Part shown: positions 1-7,491 of the stretch, in pieces
Layout of the letters: the number at the start of each line of letters is the position of its first letter
Position numbering within the stretch: the first letter of the stretch is position 1
Origin: Streptomyces prunicolor NBRC 13075
GTDB lineage: Bacteria > Actinomycetota > Actinomycetes > Streptomycetales > Streptomycetaceae
Direction: 5' to 3'
Assembly: GCF_000367365.1 (NCBI RefSeq)
Contig: NZ_BARF01000141.1
Span: 1 to 43,486, forward strand
DNA: 43,486 nt
The notes under the pieces: model-generated
Seen by the model: the letters and a program-made list of their open reading frames with translations, nothing else
Told to the model about the DNA's origin: nothing
Databases searched by the model: none
Position numbers and translations under genes: made by a program

Positions 1-459
1 CGGGGCAACCCGTACTCCGTGGGCCGGGATCAGATCCACCCGGCATCCCGAAGCCTGCTCCACGGGCGCGTCAACCCCGACCGCTTCCCCGTCTGCGGCC
101 ACATCGGGGAACACACCATCACGCCCTATGACCTGCTGATCGGCAACGGCAGCTCATGGCACGACCTCGCCCTCACCGCCCCGCGCCACCCGCCGGCCAC
201 CACAGGTGACCTGACGGCGCGTTACGCGCCGGGCCTCGTTCATTCGTGCGCGACCACCAGGGCGGTCGTCCTGCGCAGTTCGGCGCGCTCCCGCTCGCTC
301 GTTCCACCCCATACGCCGTGGGCCTGGCCGTTATCCATCGACCAGCCGAGGCATTGCCGGATCACGGGGCACCGGAGGCAGACGCGCTTGGCGGCGCGTT
401 CCTGCCGTAGCGCCGGTCCTGTGGAGCTGAGGGGAAAGAACAGCTCCGGGTCCTCATGA
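1..459 (+). CDS. possible 3' end of an unrecognised gene entering from the left edge
   Basis: Frame 1 is open from the first base to a TGA at 457-459. Its first 70 or so codons have the very high G+C third positions expected of real Streptomyces coding sequence. The peptide contains the stretches NPYSVGRDQIHPASRSLLHG and ITPYDLLIGNGSSW, which I do not recognise. From about base 240 the frame runs antisense through the WhiB gene and loses its coding bias. The true gene may therefore have ended near 240 and lost its stop, or the overlap may be real. No function is assigned. Confidence 0.25.
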   Translation, partial: RGNPYSVGRDQIHPASRSLLHGRVNPDRFPVCGHIGEHTITPYDLLIGNGSSWHDLALTAPRHPPATTGDLTARYAPGLVHSCATTRAVVLRSSARSRSLVPPHTPWAWPLSIDQPRHCRITGHRRQTRLAARSCRSAGPVELRGKNSSGSS

Positions 460-554
460 GCGCAGGCAGCCCGCTGAGCCCATTCCATGAACGCCTCCTC
501 AATGACCTGTCCCGAATACGGCTCGTCCGTCCGGATTTCGGCCCGAGTGCCCAT
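240..554 (-). CDS. WhiB-family iron-sulfur transcriptional regulator
   Basis: 104-residue WhiB-like (Wbl) protein starting at ATG 554; an upstream open extension to 761 has no family support. Four cysteines sit in the Wbl pattern: C31, then C59-x2-C62-x5-C68, which in the family bind a redox- and NO-sensitive [4Fe-4S] cluster. The turn motif GVWGG follows at residues 80-84, then a short basic tail (ERERAELRR). Wbl proteins bind the principal sigma factor and adjust transcription during development, redox stress or antibiotic stress. The gene lies just downstream of the STAS-ANTAR gene on the same strand (71-bp gap), so the two may be cotranscribed. The subtype cannot be assigned from the sequence alone. 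Confidence 0.93.
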   Translation of the reverse strand: MGTRAEIRTDEPYSGQVIEEAFMEWAQRAACAHEDPELFFPLSSTGPALRQERAAKRVCLRCPVIRQCLGWSMDNGQAHGVWGGTSERERAELRRTTALVVAHE

Positions 555-624
555 GCCGGACGACCGGAAACCGAAAGGCACCGGCAGGAAGGTCAACGGC
601 GTGGTGGAAAAGGCCTGTTGGGGT

Positions 625-1434
625 TCAGTCCTCGCCGGCTTCCGCCGCGCGTGCTGCCGACGGAGTCCGCGGCAGGGCGGCCACCGTCGCGGCCAGTTGC
701 TGCTGGAGGGCTTCGGAGAGCGGGGGTCCGGTGACGGCGCTGACGATTTCTTCGGCCACATGGTGCAGTTTGGTGTTCGTGTTCTGGGAGGCCGTGACGA
801 GGGCCTCCCAGGCGCGCTCGGGGGACAGCCCGAAGGACGCCATCAGCACTCCGCGGGCGAGATCGATCACGGGCCGTGTCCGCATGGCCCGTCGCAGCTG
901 AACGAGTTCGATGCACGGATCCTGGTGCGCTTCGCCGAGGGACACGGATTCCTTCCAGGGGTGGGGTGTTGGGCCGGACGTCGCATCCGGCAGTCGTCGG
1001 GCACCCGCGTGGTTCTCGTCCACAACGGTGAAGAGGGAGCGCGTGCAGGTGACCGAGAGCAGGCGGTGCACCACCGCGCTCGCCGTCCGAATGACGACGG
1101 TCCTACCCTCGTCGCGGGCGTGGCGACGCACGCGCAGCAACGCGTCGAGGCCGGCGCGGTCGCAGAAGTCCATCCCGCTCGGATCGAGGCCCATTCCGCA
1201 TACCGGTCGGCTGAGGACTTCGCGCAGAGCGTCATCGAGGGCCTGTTCGGTGAGGCCGTCGAGTGCGCCCGACACCATCACGAGCGCCCGGTCGCCCGCG
1301 GAGTGCGCTTCGATTCCCAGCGGAGCCCGCTCGGGACCACCCACGACGGGAAGGGGTGTGAAAGCCGGCCTCGTTTCCCGCCGCGCGGTGCGTCGTAGAG
1401 GCACGTTCTGACATGGCAGCCGCTCCATTGGCAT
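625..1434 (-). CDS. STAS-ANTAR fusion regulator
   Basis: 269 residues. Residues about 40-130 resemble a STAS anti-sigma-factor antagonist domain (LVMVSGALDGLTEQALDDAL, then GMDFCDRAGLDALL where the switch serine or its equivalent would lie). Residues about 175-240 form an ANTAR RNA-binding domain (RPVIDLARGVLMASFGLS, then AWEALVTASQNTNTKLHHVA). ANTAR domains bind paired-hairpin RNA and block termination; STAS domains take part in partner switching with anti-sigma kinases. The fusion would link a partner-switch input to antitermination. The ATG at 1434 has an AGGTGA ribosome site eight bases upstream. The gene is divergent from the winged-helix gene at 1554, and an inverted repeat lies between them. 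Confidence 0.88.
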   Translation of the reverse strand: MPMERLPCQNVPLRRTARRETRPAFTPLPVVGGPERAPLGIEAHSAGDRALVMVSGALDGLTEQALDDALREVLSRPVCGMGLDPSGMDFCDRAGLDALLRVRRHARDEGRTVVIRTASAVVHRLLSVTCTRSLFTVVDENHAGARRLPDATSGPTPHPWKESVSLGEAHQDPCIELVQLRRAMRTRPVIDLARGVLMASFGLSPERAWEALVTASQNTNTKLHHVAEEIVSAVTGPPLSEALQQQLAATVAALPRTPSAARAAEAGED

Positions 1435-1496
1435 CCGTATGTAGTCACCTCGTGCCCGTCAAGGCTCCGCTCGAACACCATCGCACGTCAAATTAT

Positions 1497-1509
1497 ACAG
1501 GAATCCTGT
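1497..1509. promoter_or_regulatory. 13-nt palindrome, candidate operator
   Basis: ACAGGA-A-TCCTGT is a perfect inverted repeat, 63 bp upstream of the STAS-ANTAR start and 45 bp upstream of the divergent winged-helix start. It sits in the only A+T-rich stretch of this intergenic region. Position and symmetry suit an operator for the adjacent winged-helix regulator, which would then control both divergent genes. This is inference. Confidence 0.4.
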
Positions 1510-1553
1510 TTCGCTCTTCTGAATGCGCGAACCATGGAGCGTATCCTGGGGGT

Positions 1554-1928
1554 ATGCATGCAGCACCGGAACCACATACCGGTTGGACGTTCCTGACCAA
1601 CCACGCACGTGTGCTGGCCGCGATCGCGGAGGATCCCACCACGCGCATCCGTGACATCGCCGCGCGTTGCCGCCTCACCGAGCGGGCGGTCCAGAAGATC
1701 GTTTCCGATCTGGAGGAGAGCGGCTTCCTCACCCACACGCGCAACGGCCGCTCCAATGCCTACCGCATCGAGGAAGGGACCATCCTGCGCCACCCCGCCG
1801 AGGCAGGGCTGACGGTGGCCGACCTGCTGTCCCTTCTCGCCCAGCACGACGCCGAACACGACGACGGACCGCAAGAGCTGCAGGAGGCGGTGCCCCCGCA
1901 GGTGCGCAGCGCGGAAGCGGACTTGTGA
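1554..1928 (+). CDS. MarR-like winged-helix transcriptional regulator
   Basis: 124 residues from the ATG at 1554. A winged helix-turn-helix fills residues about 15-75: the segment VLAAIAEDPTTRIRDIAARC, then recognition helix LTERAVQKIVSDLEESGFL, then a wing ending NGRSNAYRI. The closest general match is a small MarR/GntR-type DNA-binding module without a recognised effector domain; the C-terminal 45 residues are acidic and low in complexity. The ribosome site is poor (a G run directly at the ATG), so the start is not certain. Divergence from STAS-ANTAR and the palindrome at 1497-1509 suggest autoregulation. Confidence 0.8.
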   Translation: MHAAPEPHTGWTFLTNHARVLAAIAEDPTTRIRDIAARCRLTERAVQKIVSDLEESGFLTHTRNGRSNAYRIEEGTILRHPAEAGLTVADLLSLLAQHDAEHDDGPQELQEAVPPQVRSAEADL

Positions 1929-2540
1929 CCTCGGCTGTGTGAACGCCTCGGCCGGTGCCAGTGGAGAGTGCCGACCTGATCTCCGGCGCCTTCGTCACGG
2001 ACCTGCTTCCCCCTTGTCCTGAGAGCCCCTCCCGGCGCCCGGTGGACCCGATCCGGGTCCCCTGCCCACGGACCGTGCAACGCGCACCGCGGCATCGGCG
2101 AAGGCGGTCGGGCCAGGGCCCGCCCCTCGTTTGGCTCCGTCTCCGGAGAGACCCGGTACGTGTCCCCCGGCACCCGGCACGCACCGGTTCGGGCGCCGCG
2201 CGTCTGTTCCGCGCAGTCGGGGTACTCGCCCGCCGCGATCTGCCGGCATGGCACGAGCACAGGCGCGCCGCGAGTGCGTACGGAGGGAGGCGTCCGTCAG
2301 GACGAGCGGCGCGGAGGGCTCACCGGGCATGGGCCGGGGGCGACATGAGGGCCGCACGACACCACCGGAACGGGGGCGTCGGGGGCCGCCGAGTCCCCCC
2401 GTTCCCCCGGCGGCGGCAGTTGATCGGTCCAGCACCGCGAGGAGTGCGCGGGAAGGCGCCTTGTGTGCCAGGAGGCTTCCCAGGCGGTCGGGCGCGTCTT
2501 TACCGCAGTCGGCGCACCGAGCCGGGTACCGCCGCCGACG
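1929..2540. other. long gene-poor stretch upstream of a dead topoisomerase gene
   Basis: Long open frames occur on both strands, but none shows a recognisable domain, a ribosome site or consistent third-position bias. They are typical high-G+C shadow frames. The stretch is probably decayed sequence that was once upstream of the topoisomerase relic at 2541-2772. One sigma-B-like promoter pattern is listed separately at 2202-2225. Confidence 0.5.
2202..2225 (+). promoter_or_regulatory. sigma-B-like promoter pattern
   Basis: GTCT, 14 bases, GGGTAC. This fits the published Streptomyces sigma-B pattern GNNT-N14-16-GGGTAY. It points toward the decayed topoisomerase copy, so it may be a surviving promoter of a dead gene. 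GGGTAC is not rare in this DNA, so the match alone is weak. Confidence 0.25.
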
Positions 2541-2772
2541 CCACGGCCGGGGCTTCCGGTACTTCGACACCGAGGGCCGACCTCGGCGCGATCCAGCGGA
2601 GCCGAACCGGATCCGGGCACTGGTCATCCCCCGGCATGGCAGGACGTGTGGATCTGCCGGCCGACGGACACCTGCAGGCCGTGGGCACGGACGCGGTCGG
2701 GCGCCGCCGAGTACCTCTGCCACCCCCGTTTCCGCGCCGGACAGGAACCGGGCCAAGCACAGCCCCAGTGAC
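2541..2772 (+). pseudogene. decayed fragment of a DNA topoisomerase IB gene
   Basis: Pieces of the N-terminal half of topoisomerase IB appear in successive frames. GRGFRYFDTEGR is in one frame, PPAWQDVWIC in the next, DGHLQAVGTDAVGRR in a third, then YLCHPRFRAGQE back in the second. Each aligns in order with the intact topoisomerase at 23731-24789 (GRGFRYVDPDGR, PPAWKDVWIC, NGHIQATGTDAAGRR, YLYHPRFREQQE). At least three frameshifts and the absence of the catalytic half make it non-functional. It is a remnant of a paralogous or duplicated gene, truncated at both ends. Confidence 0.85.
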
Positions 2773-2963
2773 CGACGAGGGCGTCCGCCGTAGCCCGGTC
2801 TGTTTCGGGTCGTGCGGACGGGGCACACGGGAGCCCAGTCAAGTGCCTCGGCCCGGCAGGCACCCTTCCTTCCCCCCTGAGGAGTGTCATCGTGCCCTCC
2901 CACGCTCGCCACGACTCCGACCCGACGAGCCCGGGTGCCCCGCCGGAAAGGTGGAGAACCCAC

Positions 2964-3230
2964 GTGATGGTCCCGGACCCGGCGGTGTTACGGCAGGCCG
3001 TCGATCGCTACCTGGCGCTCGCGGCCCACCGGTACCCGGCCGCCGCCGTCAGTCCGCGGAACGCCGCTTACGCCCTGTGCGTCCTCACCGGCACTCGCAC
3101 GGTGGAGGACGCCATGTCGGCGATGCACCCGCTGTGCCCGGGCTCCCTGACGCCCACACCTCCGCGACCGCAGACGTCGATGGTCCCTACGGCCGAAAGC
3201 GGCTCCGCGCAGACGGAGGCCGTGCCGTGA
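2964..3230 (+). CDS. DUF5133-family small protein
   Basis: About 88 residues if translation starts at the GTG/ATG pair 2964/2967, where the family-like sequence begins (VMVPDPAVLRQAVDRYLALA). A GTG at 2892 with a good GAGGAG site would add 24 residues of low-complexity leader and cannot be excluded. The conserved block NAAYALCVLTGTRTVEDAM matches the DUF5133 core as I recall it from Streptomyces; function is unknown. The stop overlaps the start of the SsgA-like gene by four bases (GTGA at 3227-3230), which implies translational coupling with a sporulation-type regulator. Confidence 0.72.
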   Translation: MMVPDPAVLRQAVDRYLALAAHRYPAAAVSPRNAAYALCVLTGTRTVEDAMSAMHPLCPGSLTPTPPRPQTSMVPTAESGSAQTEAVP

Positions 3231-3649
3231 CCCAGCCCCGGGACGAGCCGCAGCTGAAGGTCGGCACGACCGGATTCGTGGTCCTCGCGGACGACGAAGG
3301 GGCCCTCATCCCCACGGAGTTGGTCTACCGGCCGGACGACTGCCTGGCCGCGCGTCTGGTGCTGCTGGGACCCGACGGGCTGGCAGTCGGCTGGACCTTC
3401 GCCTGGGAACTGCTCGCCATGGGCCTGATGTCCCCCGCCGGCGACGGAGACATCACCGTGCGCCCCGCACGGGGACCGGTCGACGGCGTCGAGGTGAGCC
3501 TCGTCGCCCAGTCCACCGCACGGGTGTGGCTGCCTGAGGACGGCGTCGCGGAGTTCGTGCGGAAGGTGCGCGGGAGGGCCGGCCTCGACGCCCGGGGCAT
3601 CGCTCCGGCGCTCGACAGGGAACTCGCCACGATCACGAACGGAACGTAG
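3227..3649 (+). CDS. SsgA-like (SALP) sporulation and cell-division regulator
   Basis: 140 residues from a GTG that overlaps the preceding stop codon. It matches SsgA/SsgB-like proteins along its length: a beta-rich N-terminus (GTTGFVVLADDEGALIPTEL), the hallmark segment WTFAWELLAMGLMSPAGDGD, then RVWLPEDGVAEFVRKV and a C-terminal ELATI helix. The family occurs in sporulating actinomycetes, where SsgB recruits FtsZ to septum sites and other members steer peptidoglycan synthesis and spore separation. Pairing with DUF5133 suggests a role in morphological differentiation. Which SALP class it belongs to cannot be told from sequence inspection. Confidence 0.88.
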   Translation: MTQPRDEPQLKVGTTGFVVLADDEGALIPTELVYRPDDCLAARLVLLGPDGLAVGWTFAWELLAMGLMSPAGDGDITVRPARGPVDGVEVSLVAQSTARVWLPEDGVAEFVRKVRGRAGLDARGIAPALDRELATITNGT

Positions 3650-3757
3650 TCCGGGGCACATTCCACTCCCGAGCGAGGCGCGATCGGGTCCACCCCCTTC
3701 ACCCGGACCCATCCGGGGACACGACATACCGAACACGGTCTTCGGAGGTGAGAACAG

Positions 3758-4414
3758 ATGGCCACGACCACTCAACGCGGGGTGATGCGGGCGCTGTTGG
3801 ACGCCCACGGCCGCACCTATGCCGACGAGGCGGGCATCCCGCTCAAGGACACCCCTCAGCCGTTGTACCGGCTGCTCGTGCTCGCCTGCCTGCTCAGTGC
3901 GCGTATCCGCGCCGACATCGCGGTCGCCGCGGCCAAAGAGCTGACCGCCGCCGGGATGCGTGATCCACGCCGGATGGCCGAGGCCACCTGGCAGCAGCGG
4001 GTCGACGCACTCGGCCGCGGCGGCTACCGGCGCTACGACGAACGCACCGCCACCCAGCTCGGCGACGGCGCGACGCTGGCCATCGAACGCTACGGGGGCG
4101 ACCTGCGACGGTTGCGGGAGCAGGCCGACGGCGACACGGCGACGATACGGCGACGACTCCAGGAGTTCCCCGGACTGGGACCGGCCGGCGCCGACATCTT
4201 CCTGCGCGAGGCACAGGCGGTCTGGCCCGGGACGGCACCCTACCTCGACGCCAAAGCCCTCCAGGGCGCCCGCGCCCTGGACCTGCCCACCGCACCCGCC
4301 GCCCTGCTCCGCCTGACGGACGGCACGGAGCCGGCCGTACTGGCCGCGGCCCTGGTCCGCGTCGCCCTCGACAAGAAGTCTCCTCGGGCCGTCCGCGAAG
4401 CCGCCGACGGCTGA
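3758..4414 (+). CDS. HhH-GPD-type endonuclease III-like protein
   Basis: 218 residues, with ATG preceded by GGAGGTGA at ideal spacing. The helical fold resembles base-excision glycosylases. A first helical region (LYRLLVLACLLSARIRADIA) matches the N-terminal helices of HhH-GPD proteins, and the helix-hairpin-helix is EFPGLGPAGADIFLRE at about residues 137-152. The catalytic Lys/Asp pair and Cys-rich [4Fe-4S] loop of true endonuclease III are not evident, since there is no C-terminal cysteine cluster. It may be a degenerate or differently acting member. It ends just before a strong bidirectional terminator shared with the convergent PRC-barrel gene. Confidence 0.75.
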   Translation: MATTTQRGVMRALLDAHGRTYADEAGIPLKDTPQPLYRLLVLACLLSARIRADIAVAAAKELTAAGMRDPRRMAEATWQQRVDALGRGGYRRYDERTATQLGDGATLAIERYGGDLRRLREQADGDTATIRRRLQEFPGLGPAGADIFLREAQAVWPGTAPYLDAKALQGARALDLPTAPAALLRLTDGTEPAVLAAALVRVALDKKSPRAVREAADG

Positions 4415-4439
4415 AAACCGGCTCCACAACCACAAGGAA

Positions 4440-4473
4440 GAGGTGGGCCGGAACGACTGTTCCGGCCCACCTC
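4440..4473. terminator. bidirectional intrinsic terminator
   Basis: A perfect 15-bp inverted repeat (left arm GAGGTGGGCCGGAAC, right arm its exact complement) encloses a four-base loop. It lies between the convergent HhH-GPD and PRC-barrel genes. There is no long T run, as is usual in Streptomyces. Confidence 0.85.
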
Positions 4474-4494
4474 TCGCGCACCCCGGCTCAGATC

Positions 4495-4845
4495 TCACGC
4501 ACGGTGGCCCTCGTAGTAGCCACCGAGCTGCTCCTGATAACCCGCGTCACCAGTGTGCTTGTCCTTGTCGAACTCGGGAGCGTTCTTGATCTCCTCCTTC
4601 GTCCGGTCGACGTAGATCCTCTCCTCCGCCGTGTCGACGCCGATGACGAGGCCGGCGGGGATCAGAACGTGCTTACCGAAGATCCACGCCCCGGTGTCGA
4701 CAACGAGGTGAGAGGCTCCGACGTCGTCGGAATGCTTGTCGACCTTGCCGATGGCGCCGTCGGTCGCCTCGACCTTGTAGCCGATCAGGCTGGTGCCGCC
4801 GGTGTAACCGACCGCCGGTTGGTACCCCCACATGTCCGCACTCAC
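4495..4845 (-). CDS. PRC-barrel domain protein
   Basis: 116 residues from GTG 4845, preceded by AAGGAG. The PRC-barrel beta fold covers residues about 15-85: SLIGYKVEATDGAIGKVDK, then HLVVDTGAWIFGKHVLIPAG, then IYVDRTKEEIKNAPEF. The tail is hydrophilic (DKHTGDAGYQEQLGGYYEG). Such stand-alone PRC-barrel proteins are common in actinobacterial stress regions; PRC barrels bind RNA or protein partners (RimM, photosynthetic reaction centre H subunit), but no specific partner is known here. It follows the SRPBCC gene by 62 bp on the same strand, so the two are probably one transcript. Confidence 0.9.
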   Translation of the reverse strand: MSADMWGYQPAVGYTGGTSLIGYKVEATDGAIGKVDKHSDDVGASHLVVDTGAWIFGKHVLIPAGLVIGVDTAEERIYVDRTKEEIKNAPEFDKDKHTGDAGYQEQLGGYYEGHRA

Positions 4846-4907
4846 GAATACATCTCCTTGATCAACTTGGTCAACGGATTTCACGACTGGAATGGAGCTT
4901 CGGAGCG

Positions 4908-5390
4908 TCAGAGTGACGTTCCGGGGTCCTCGGGGCGGATACGTCCGCGCCAGCCGCCCGTCTCGCCGCCGCGGTCCTCGATGTAGTCCTTGAACCGCCG
5001 CAGGTCTCCCTTGACCCGCCGGTCGATCACGCCCAGCATGTCGGCGGACTTCTCGGCGACGCCGGTCGGCTCGACCTCCATGGTGAGTTCCACCCGGGTG
5101 CGCTCGGCGTCCAGAGGTTCGAAGCGCACCGAGCCCCGCTGCCGTGTGTCGCCGTCCACGGAGCGCCAGGTGATGCGCTCGTCCGGGGCCTGGTCGACGA
5201 TCTCGGTGTCGAACTCGCGCCGCACGCCGCCGATGCTGGTGATCCAGTGGTTGTGCCGGTCGTCGAGCTGCCTCACTTCCTCCACGCCTTCCATGAAGTG
5301 GGGGAAGTGCTCGAACTGGGTCCACTGGTTGTAGGCCGTGTGGACCGGCACACCGACCTCCACGGCTTCCTTCACAGTGCTCGTGCTCAT
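4908..5390 (-). CDS. SRPBCC (START-like) family protein
   Basis: 160 residues; the ATG at 5390 has a strong GGAGGAG site six to seven bases upstream. It matches the polyketide-cyclase/START-like SRPBCC fold: an N-terminal strand (STVKEAVEVGVPVHTAYNQW), the conserved FEHFPHFMEGVEEVRQLDD, then WITSIGGVRREFDTEI and DERITWRSVDG. The C-terminal helix spans about 110-142. Proteins of this fold bind hydrophobic ligands in a deep pocket; the ligand here is unknown. A sigma-B-like pattern lies about 80 bp upstream. The first 13 codons of a second copy survive at 23145-23183. Confidence 0.92.
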   Translation of the reverse strand: MSTSTVKEAVEVGVPVHTAYNQWTQFEHFPHFMEGVEEVRQLDDRHNHWITSIGGVRREFDTEIVDQAPDERITWRSVDGDTRQRGSVRFEPLDAERTRVELTMEVEPTGVAEKSADMLGVIDRRVKGDLRRFKDYIEDRGGETGGWRGRIRPEDPGTSL

Positions 5391-5466
5391 TCGCTCCTCC
5401 TTCGTCGGGGATCGTCCACACCAGATCGCCGGATCGGCGGACCGGCGTGGGTCCGGGTCGCGTCGG

Positions 5467-5491
5467 GTACCCGGGGAGAGGACTTGAAGAC
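5467..5491 (-). promoter_or_regulatory. sigma-B-like promoter for the SRPBCC-PRC-barrel pair
   Basis: Read on the minus strand: GTCT (5491-5488), 15 bases, GGGTAC (5472-5467), placing transcription start about 70 bp before the SRPBCC ATG. This matches GNNT-N14-16-GGGTAY. The hexamer sits in a GGGTACCC palindrome, so the orientation relies on the -35 half. Confidence 0.35.
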
Positions 5492-5503
5492 ATCCAGGCG
5501 GAG

Positions 5504-5686
5504 TCAGTCCGTGCTGCGGATGATGTTCGCCTCGGTGTCGGACTGTGCCGCTGTCGGCGTGCTCTCGTCCGCGACGGCGGCGACGCAGGTGCGCACGCCC
5601 TTCGCCCGGCGGTGACGGGCCTTCGACCAGCCCGTCTCGGCGACGCGGATCGACGGTTTCGGCGTGGGCGGGAGTTGAGTGGTCAC
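5504..5686 (-). CDS. small hypothetical protein
   Basis: 60 residues from GTG 5686 with GAAGGAAG about ten bases upstream. Third positions are strongly G+C-rich, as in real genes here. The sequence (PKPSIRVAETGWSKARHRRA in the middle, a polar C-terminus) has no domain I recognise and no membrane segment. It lies upstream of the SRPBCC gene on the same strand, with the sigma-B-like site between them, so it is probably a separate transcript. An overlapping frame from ATG 5694 is less plausible because it lacks a spaced ribosome site. Confidence 0.38.
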   Translation of the reverse strand: MTTQLPPTPKPSIRVAETGWSKARHRRAKGVRTCVAAVADESTPTAAQSDTEANIIRSTD

Positions 5687-6037
5687 GGTCGTTCATCTTC
5701 CTTCTGCGCGCGATGCCCTGACTCCTCGGAACGGAGAGCGGCTTACGGGCGCGATGTCCTGGTGGTCGAGTTGCCCGTCGCGGTGCCCGCAAACCATCCC
5801 CCTTCCCATCCCGGCTCGCCCGTCCGCCGCCGTTTCCGTCGGCGCACCGGGGTACCCGGTCATCGGTGCCGACAGACGCCCGTACGAACGCCGGGGCCGA
5901 GCAGGGCGCCGGCTCCTCCGGCCACGAACACCCTTCCCCGTACGGGCACTTCGGTCAGGGATGCCTGCCCACCCGCATTCCGTCCGAGTCGATCACAGCC
6001 GAGGGTGTGGCGGATCCAGACAGCCAGGAGGGCGCCG
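5687..6037. other. 351-bp leader region before the AI-2E-type transporter
   Basis: No gene is evident on either strand. It holds one good sigma-B-like promoter (5832-5855) pointing at the transporter, which would leave an untranslated leader of about 175 bases. I see no clear riboswitch or hairpin in the leader. Confidence 0.5.
5832..5855 (+). promoter_or_regulatory. sigma-B-like promoter upstream of the AI-2E-type transporter
   Basis: GTTT, 14 bases, GGGTAC: the best match in the window to the osmotic-stress sigma-B pattern of Streptomyces. It is about 180 bp before the transporter's GTG start. Confidence 0.45.
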
Positions 6038-7159
6038 GTGAGCGCGGAGGGGACCAGTCCGGACGGCGGCCGGAGCCATGCGGCTTCCGTCGAGCCGCCC
6101 GTCGCCAAAGACACCGCAAGCCGTCGGCCGGAGCGGCGACCGTCACGGTCGTGGTTCTCCATCGGATTCCGGGTCGGCCTGGGGGCGCTGACGGCGTACT
6201 GGCTGGTGCGGTCCGTCCAGCTCATGGAGAGCCTCCTGATGCTGGTGCTGCTCTCCCTGGTGATCGCGATCAGCGCGGACCCGCTCGTGAGCCGGCTCAC
6301 CGAACGGGGGCTGGGCCGCGCGTGGGCGGTGGCCACGGTGATCGTGGGACTGTTCCTCGTCCTGGGCGGCCTCTCCACGCTGTTCATAGCGCCCGCCGCC
6401 CATGAGATCACCGCGGTGGTCCACCAAGTACCCACGTGGCTGCAGCAGTTGCACGACCACCACTCCTTCCTGGGCCGGACGGAGGACCGCTACCAGATCA
6501 TCGAGAAGGCCAAGAGGCAGCTGGGCACCGATACCAGCAGCCTGGCCGACGGCGTGATGGGCGCGGGTCAACTGCTCGTCACCACCCTGACCGGTCTGTT
6601 CCTGGTCATCACCCTGACCATCTACTTCCTGGCCGGGCTGCCCGCTCTCAAGCGTTTCTGCCTGCGCTTCGTGCCCGGCAGCCGACGCGACCACACGGCG
6701 GCTCTGGTCGACGAGATCCTGCTGCGCACCGGGCGTTACATGCTGGCCAACGTCGCCACGTCGGTCATCGCGGGGCTGGCCACGTTCATCTGGCTGGTGG
6801 TCTGGGGGGTCCCCTATCCGGCGGCGCTGGGCGTGTTCGTCGCCTTGATGGACCTGATCCCCGTGGTCGGCTCCACCATCGGCGGCATCGTCGTGTCGCT
6901 GGTGGCCCTGGCCGTCTCCCTGCCGGTGGCGATCGCGACCGCCGTGTTCTACGTCGTCTTCCGGCTCGCCGAGGACTACCTGATCCTGCCCCGCGCCATG
7001 AAGTTCGCGATTCAGGTCCACCCCCTGGTCACCATCCTCGCCGTACTGGCCGGCGGCGTCCTCGAAGGCATCATCGGCGCTCTGCTCGCGATCCCCGTCG
7101 CGGTGGCCGTCGGGCTGGTCCTCGACGACGCCGTCTTCCCTCGGATCACCCGACGCTGA
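6038..7159 (+). CDS. AI-2E family transporter
   Basis: 373 residues from GTG 6038, which has AGGAGGG five bases upstream; the longer open frame to 5447 lacks support. The family has about eight membrane segments; here hydrophobic stretches start at FRVGLGALTAYWLV, LLMLVLLSLVIAISADPLVS and AWAVATVIVGLFLVLGG, followed by a soluble helical loop (about 120-185), then further segments including LVTTLTGLFLVITLTIYFLA and VVGSTIGGIVVSLVALAVSL. These proteins (TqsA/YdiK/PerM type) have been linked to autoinducer-2 export, and some family members act as Na+/H+ antiporters, so the substrate here is open. A rho-independent terminator follows at 7174-7200. Confidence 0.9.
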   Translation: MSAEGTSPDGGRSHAASVEPPVAKDTASRRPERRPSRSWFSIGFRVGLGALTAYWLVRSVQLMESLLMLVLLSLVIAISADPLVSRLTERGLGRAWAVATVIVGLFLVLGGLSTLFIAPAAHEITAVVHQVPTWLQQLHDHHSFLGRTEDRYQIIEKAKRQLGTDTSSLADGVMGAGQLLVTTLTGLFLVITLTIYFLAGLPALKRFCLRFVPGSRRDHTAALVDEILLRTGRYMLANVATSVIAGLATFIWLVVWGVPYPAALGVFVALMDLIPVVGSTIGGIVVSLVALAVSLPVAIATAVFYVVFRLAEDYLILPRAMKFAIQVHPLVTILAVLAGGVLEGIIGALLAIPVAVAVGLVLDDAVFPRITRR

Positions 7160-7173
7160 CTGTCCGGGAAGCC

Positions 7174-7200
7174 AGGGGCACCGTTCTCGGCGGTGCCCCT
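7174..7200 (+). terminator. intrinsic terminator after the AI-2E-type transporter gene
   Basis: A ten-base perfect stem (AGGGGCACCG and its complement) with a seven-base loop, followed by a pyrimidine-rich run CTTCTTGTCC. It starts 15 bp after the transporter stop. Confidence 0.85.
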
Positions 7201-7491
7201 CTTCTTGTCCTGTCCCCCGCGGGCACCCGTCCACGTGTGCCCGGTCCGCCCTGCCCGGGATCCACCCGGTGCGACGCCGGCATGGGTGGTGCGGCCGGTC
7301 ACCGTCGGCGTTCGCGGTGCGGCCCGGCGCATGCGAACGGGCGCGGATGCGTGACCTTCCCCGGGGCGCGGACGGGTCGGGAAGGCGCCGCGCTGCTCCG
7401 GAGGCGGGGCGTGCGCCCACCTCCGGAGCAGCTGTCTCCCGCGGTGGAAGTCTCGACGTCGGGCCCTGGCGTCCTGCTCGCGGCCTGCCGC
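7201..7491. other. intergenic region between convergent genes
   Basis: No gene or clear signal beyond the terminator that precedes it. Open frames here are continuations of shadow frames. Confidence 0.5.

Noticed and set aside
1955..3649. One long plus-strand open frame across the whole stretch
   Set aside because: Only the last 140 codons (SsgA-like, from 3227) show family sequence. The rest crosses the topoisomerase relic out of frame and has no domain.
6143..7420. 425-codon minus-strand frame opposite the AI-2E-type transporter gene
   Set aside because: It is the antisense shadow of a membrane protein gene: Asp/Arg/Gly/Gln-rich, without any domain.
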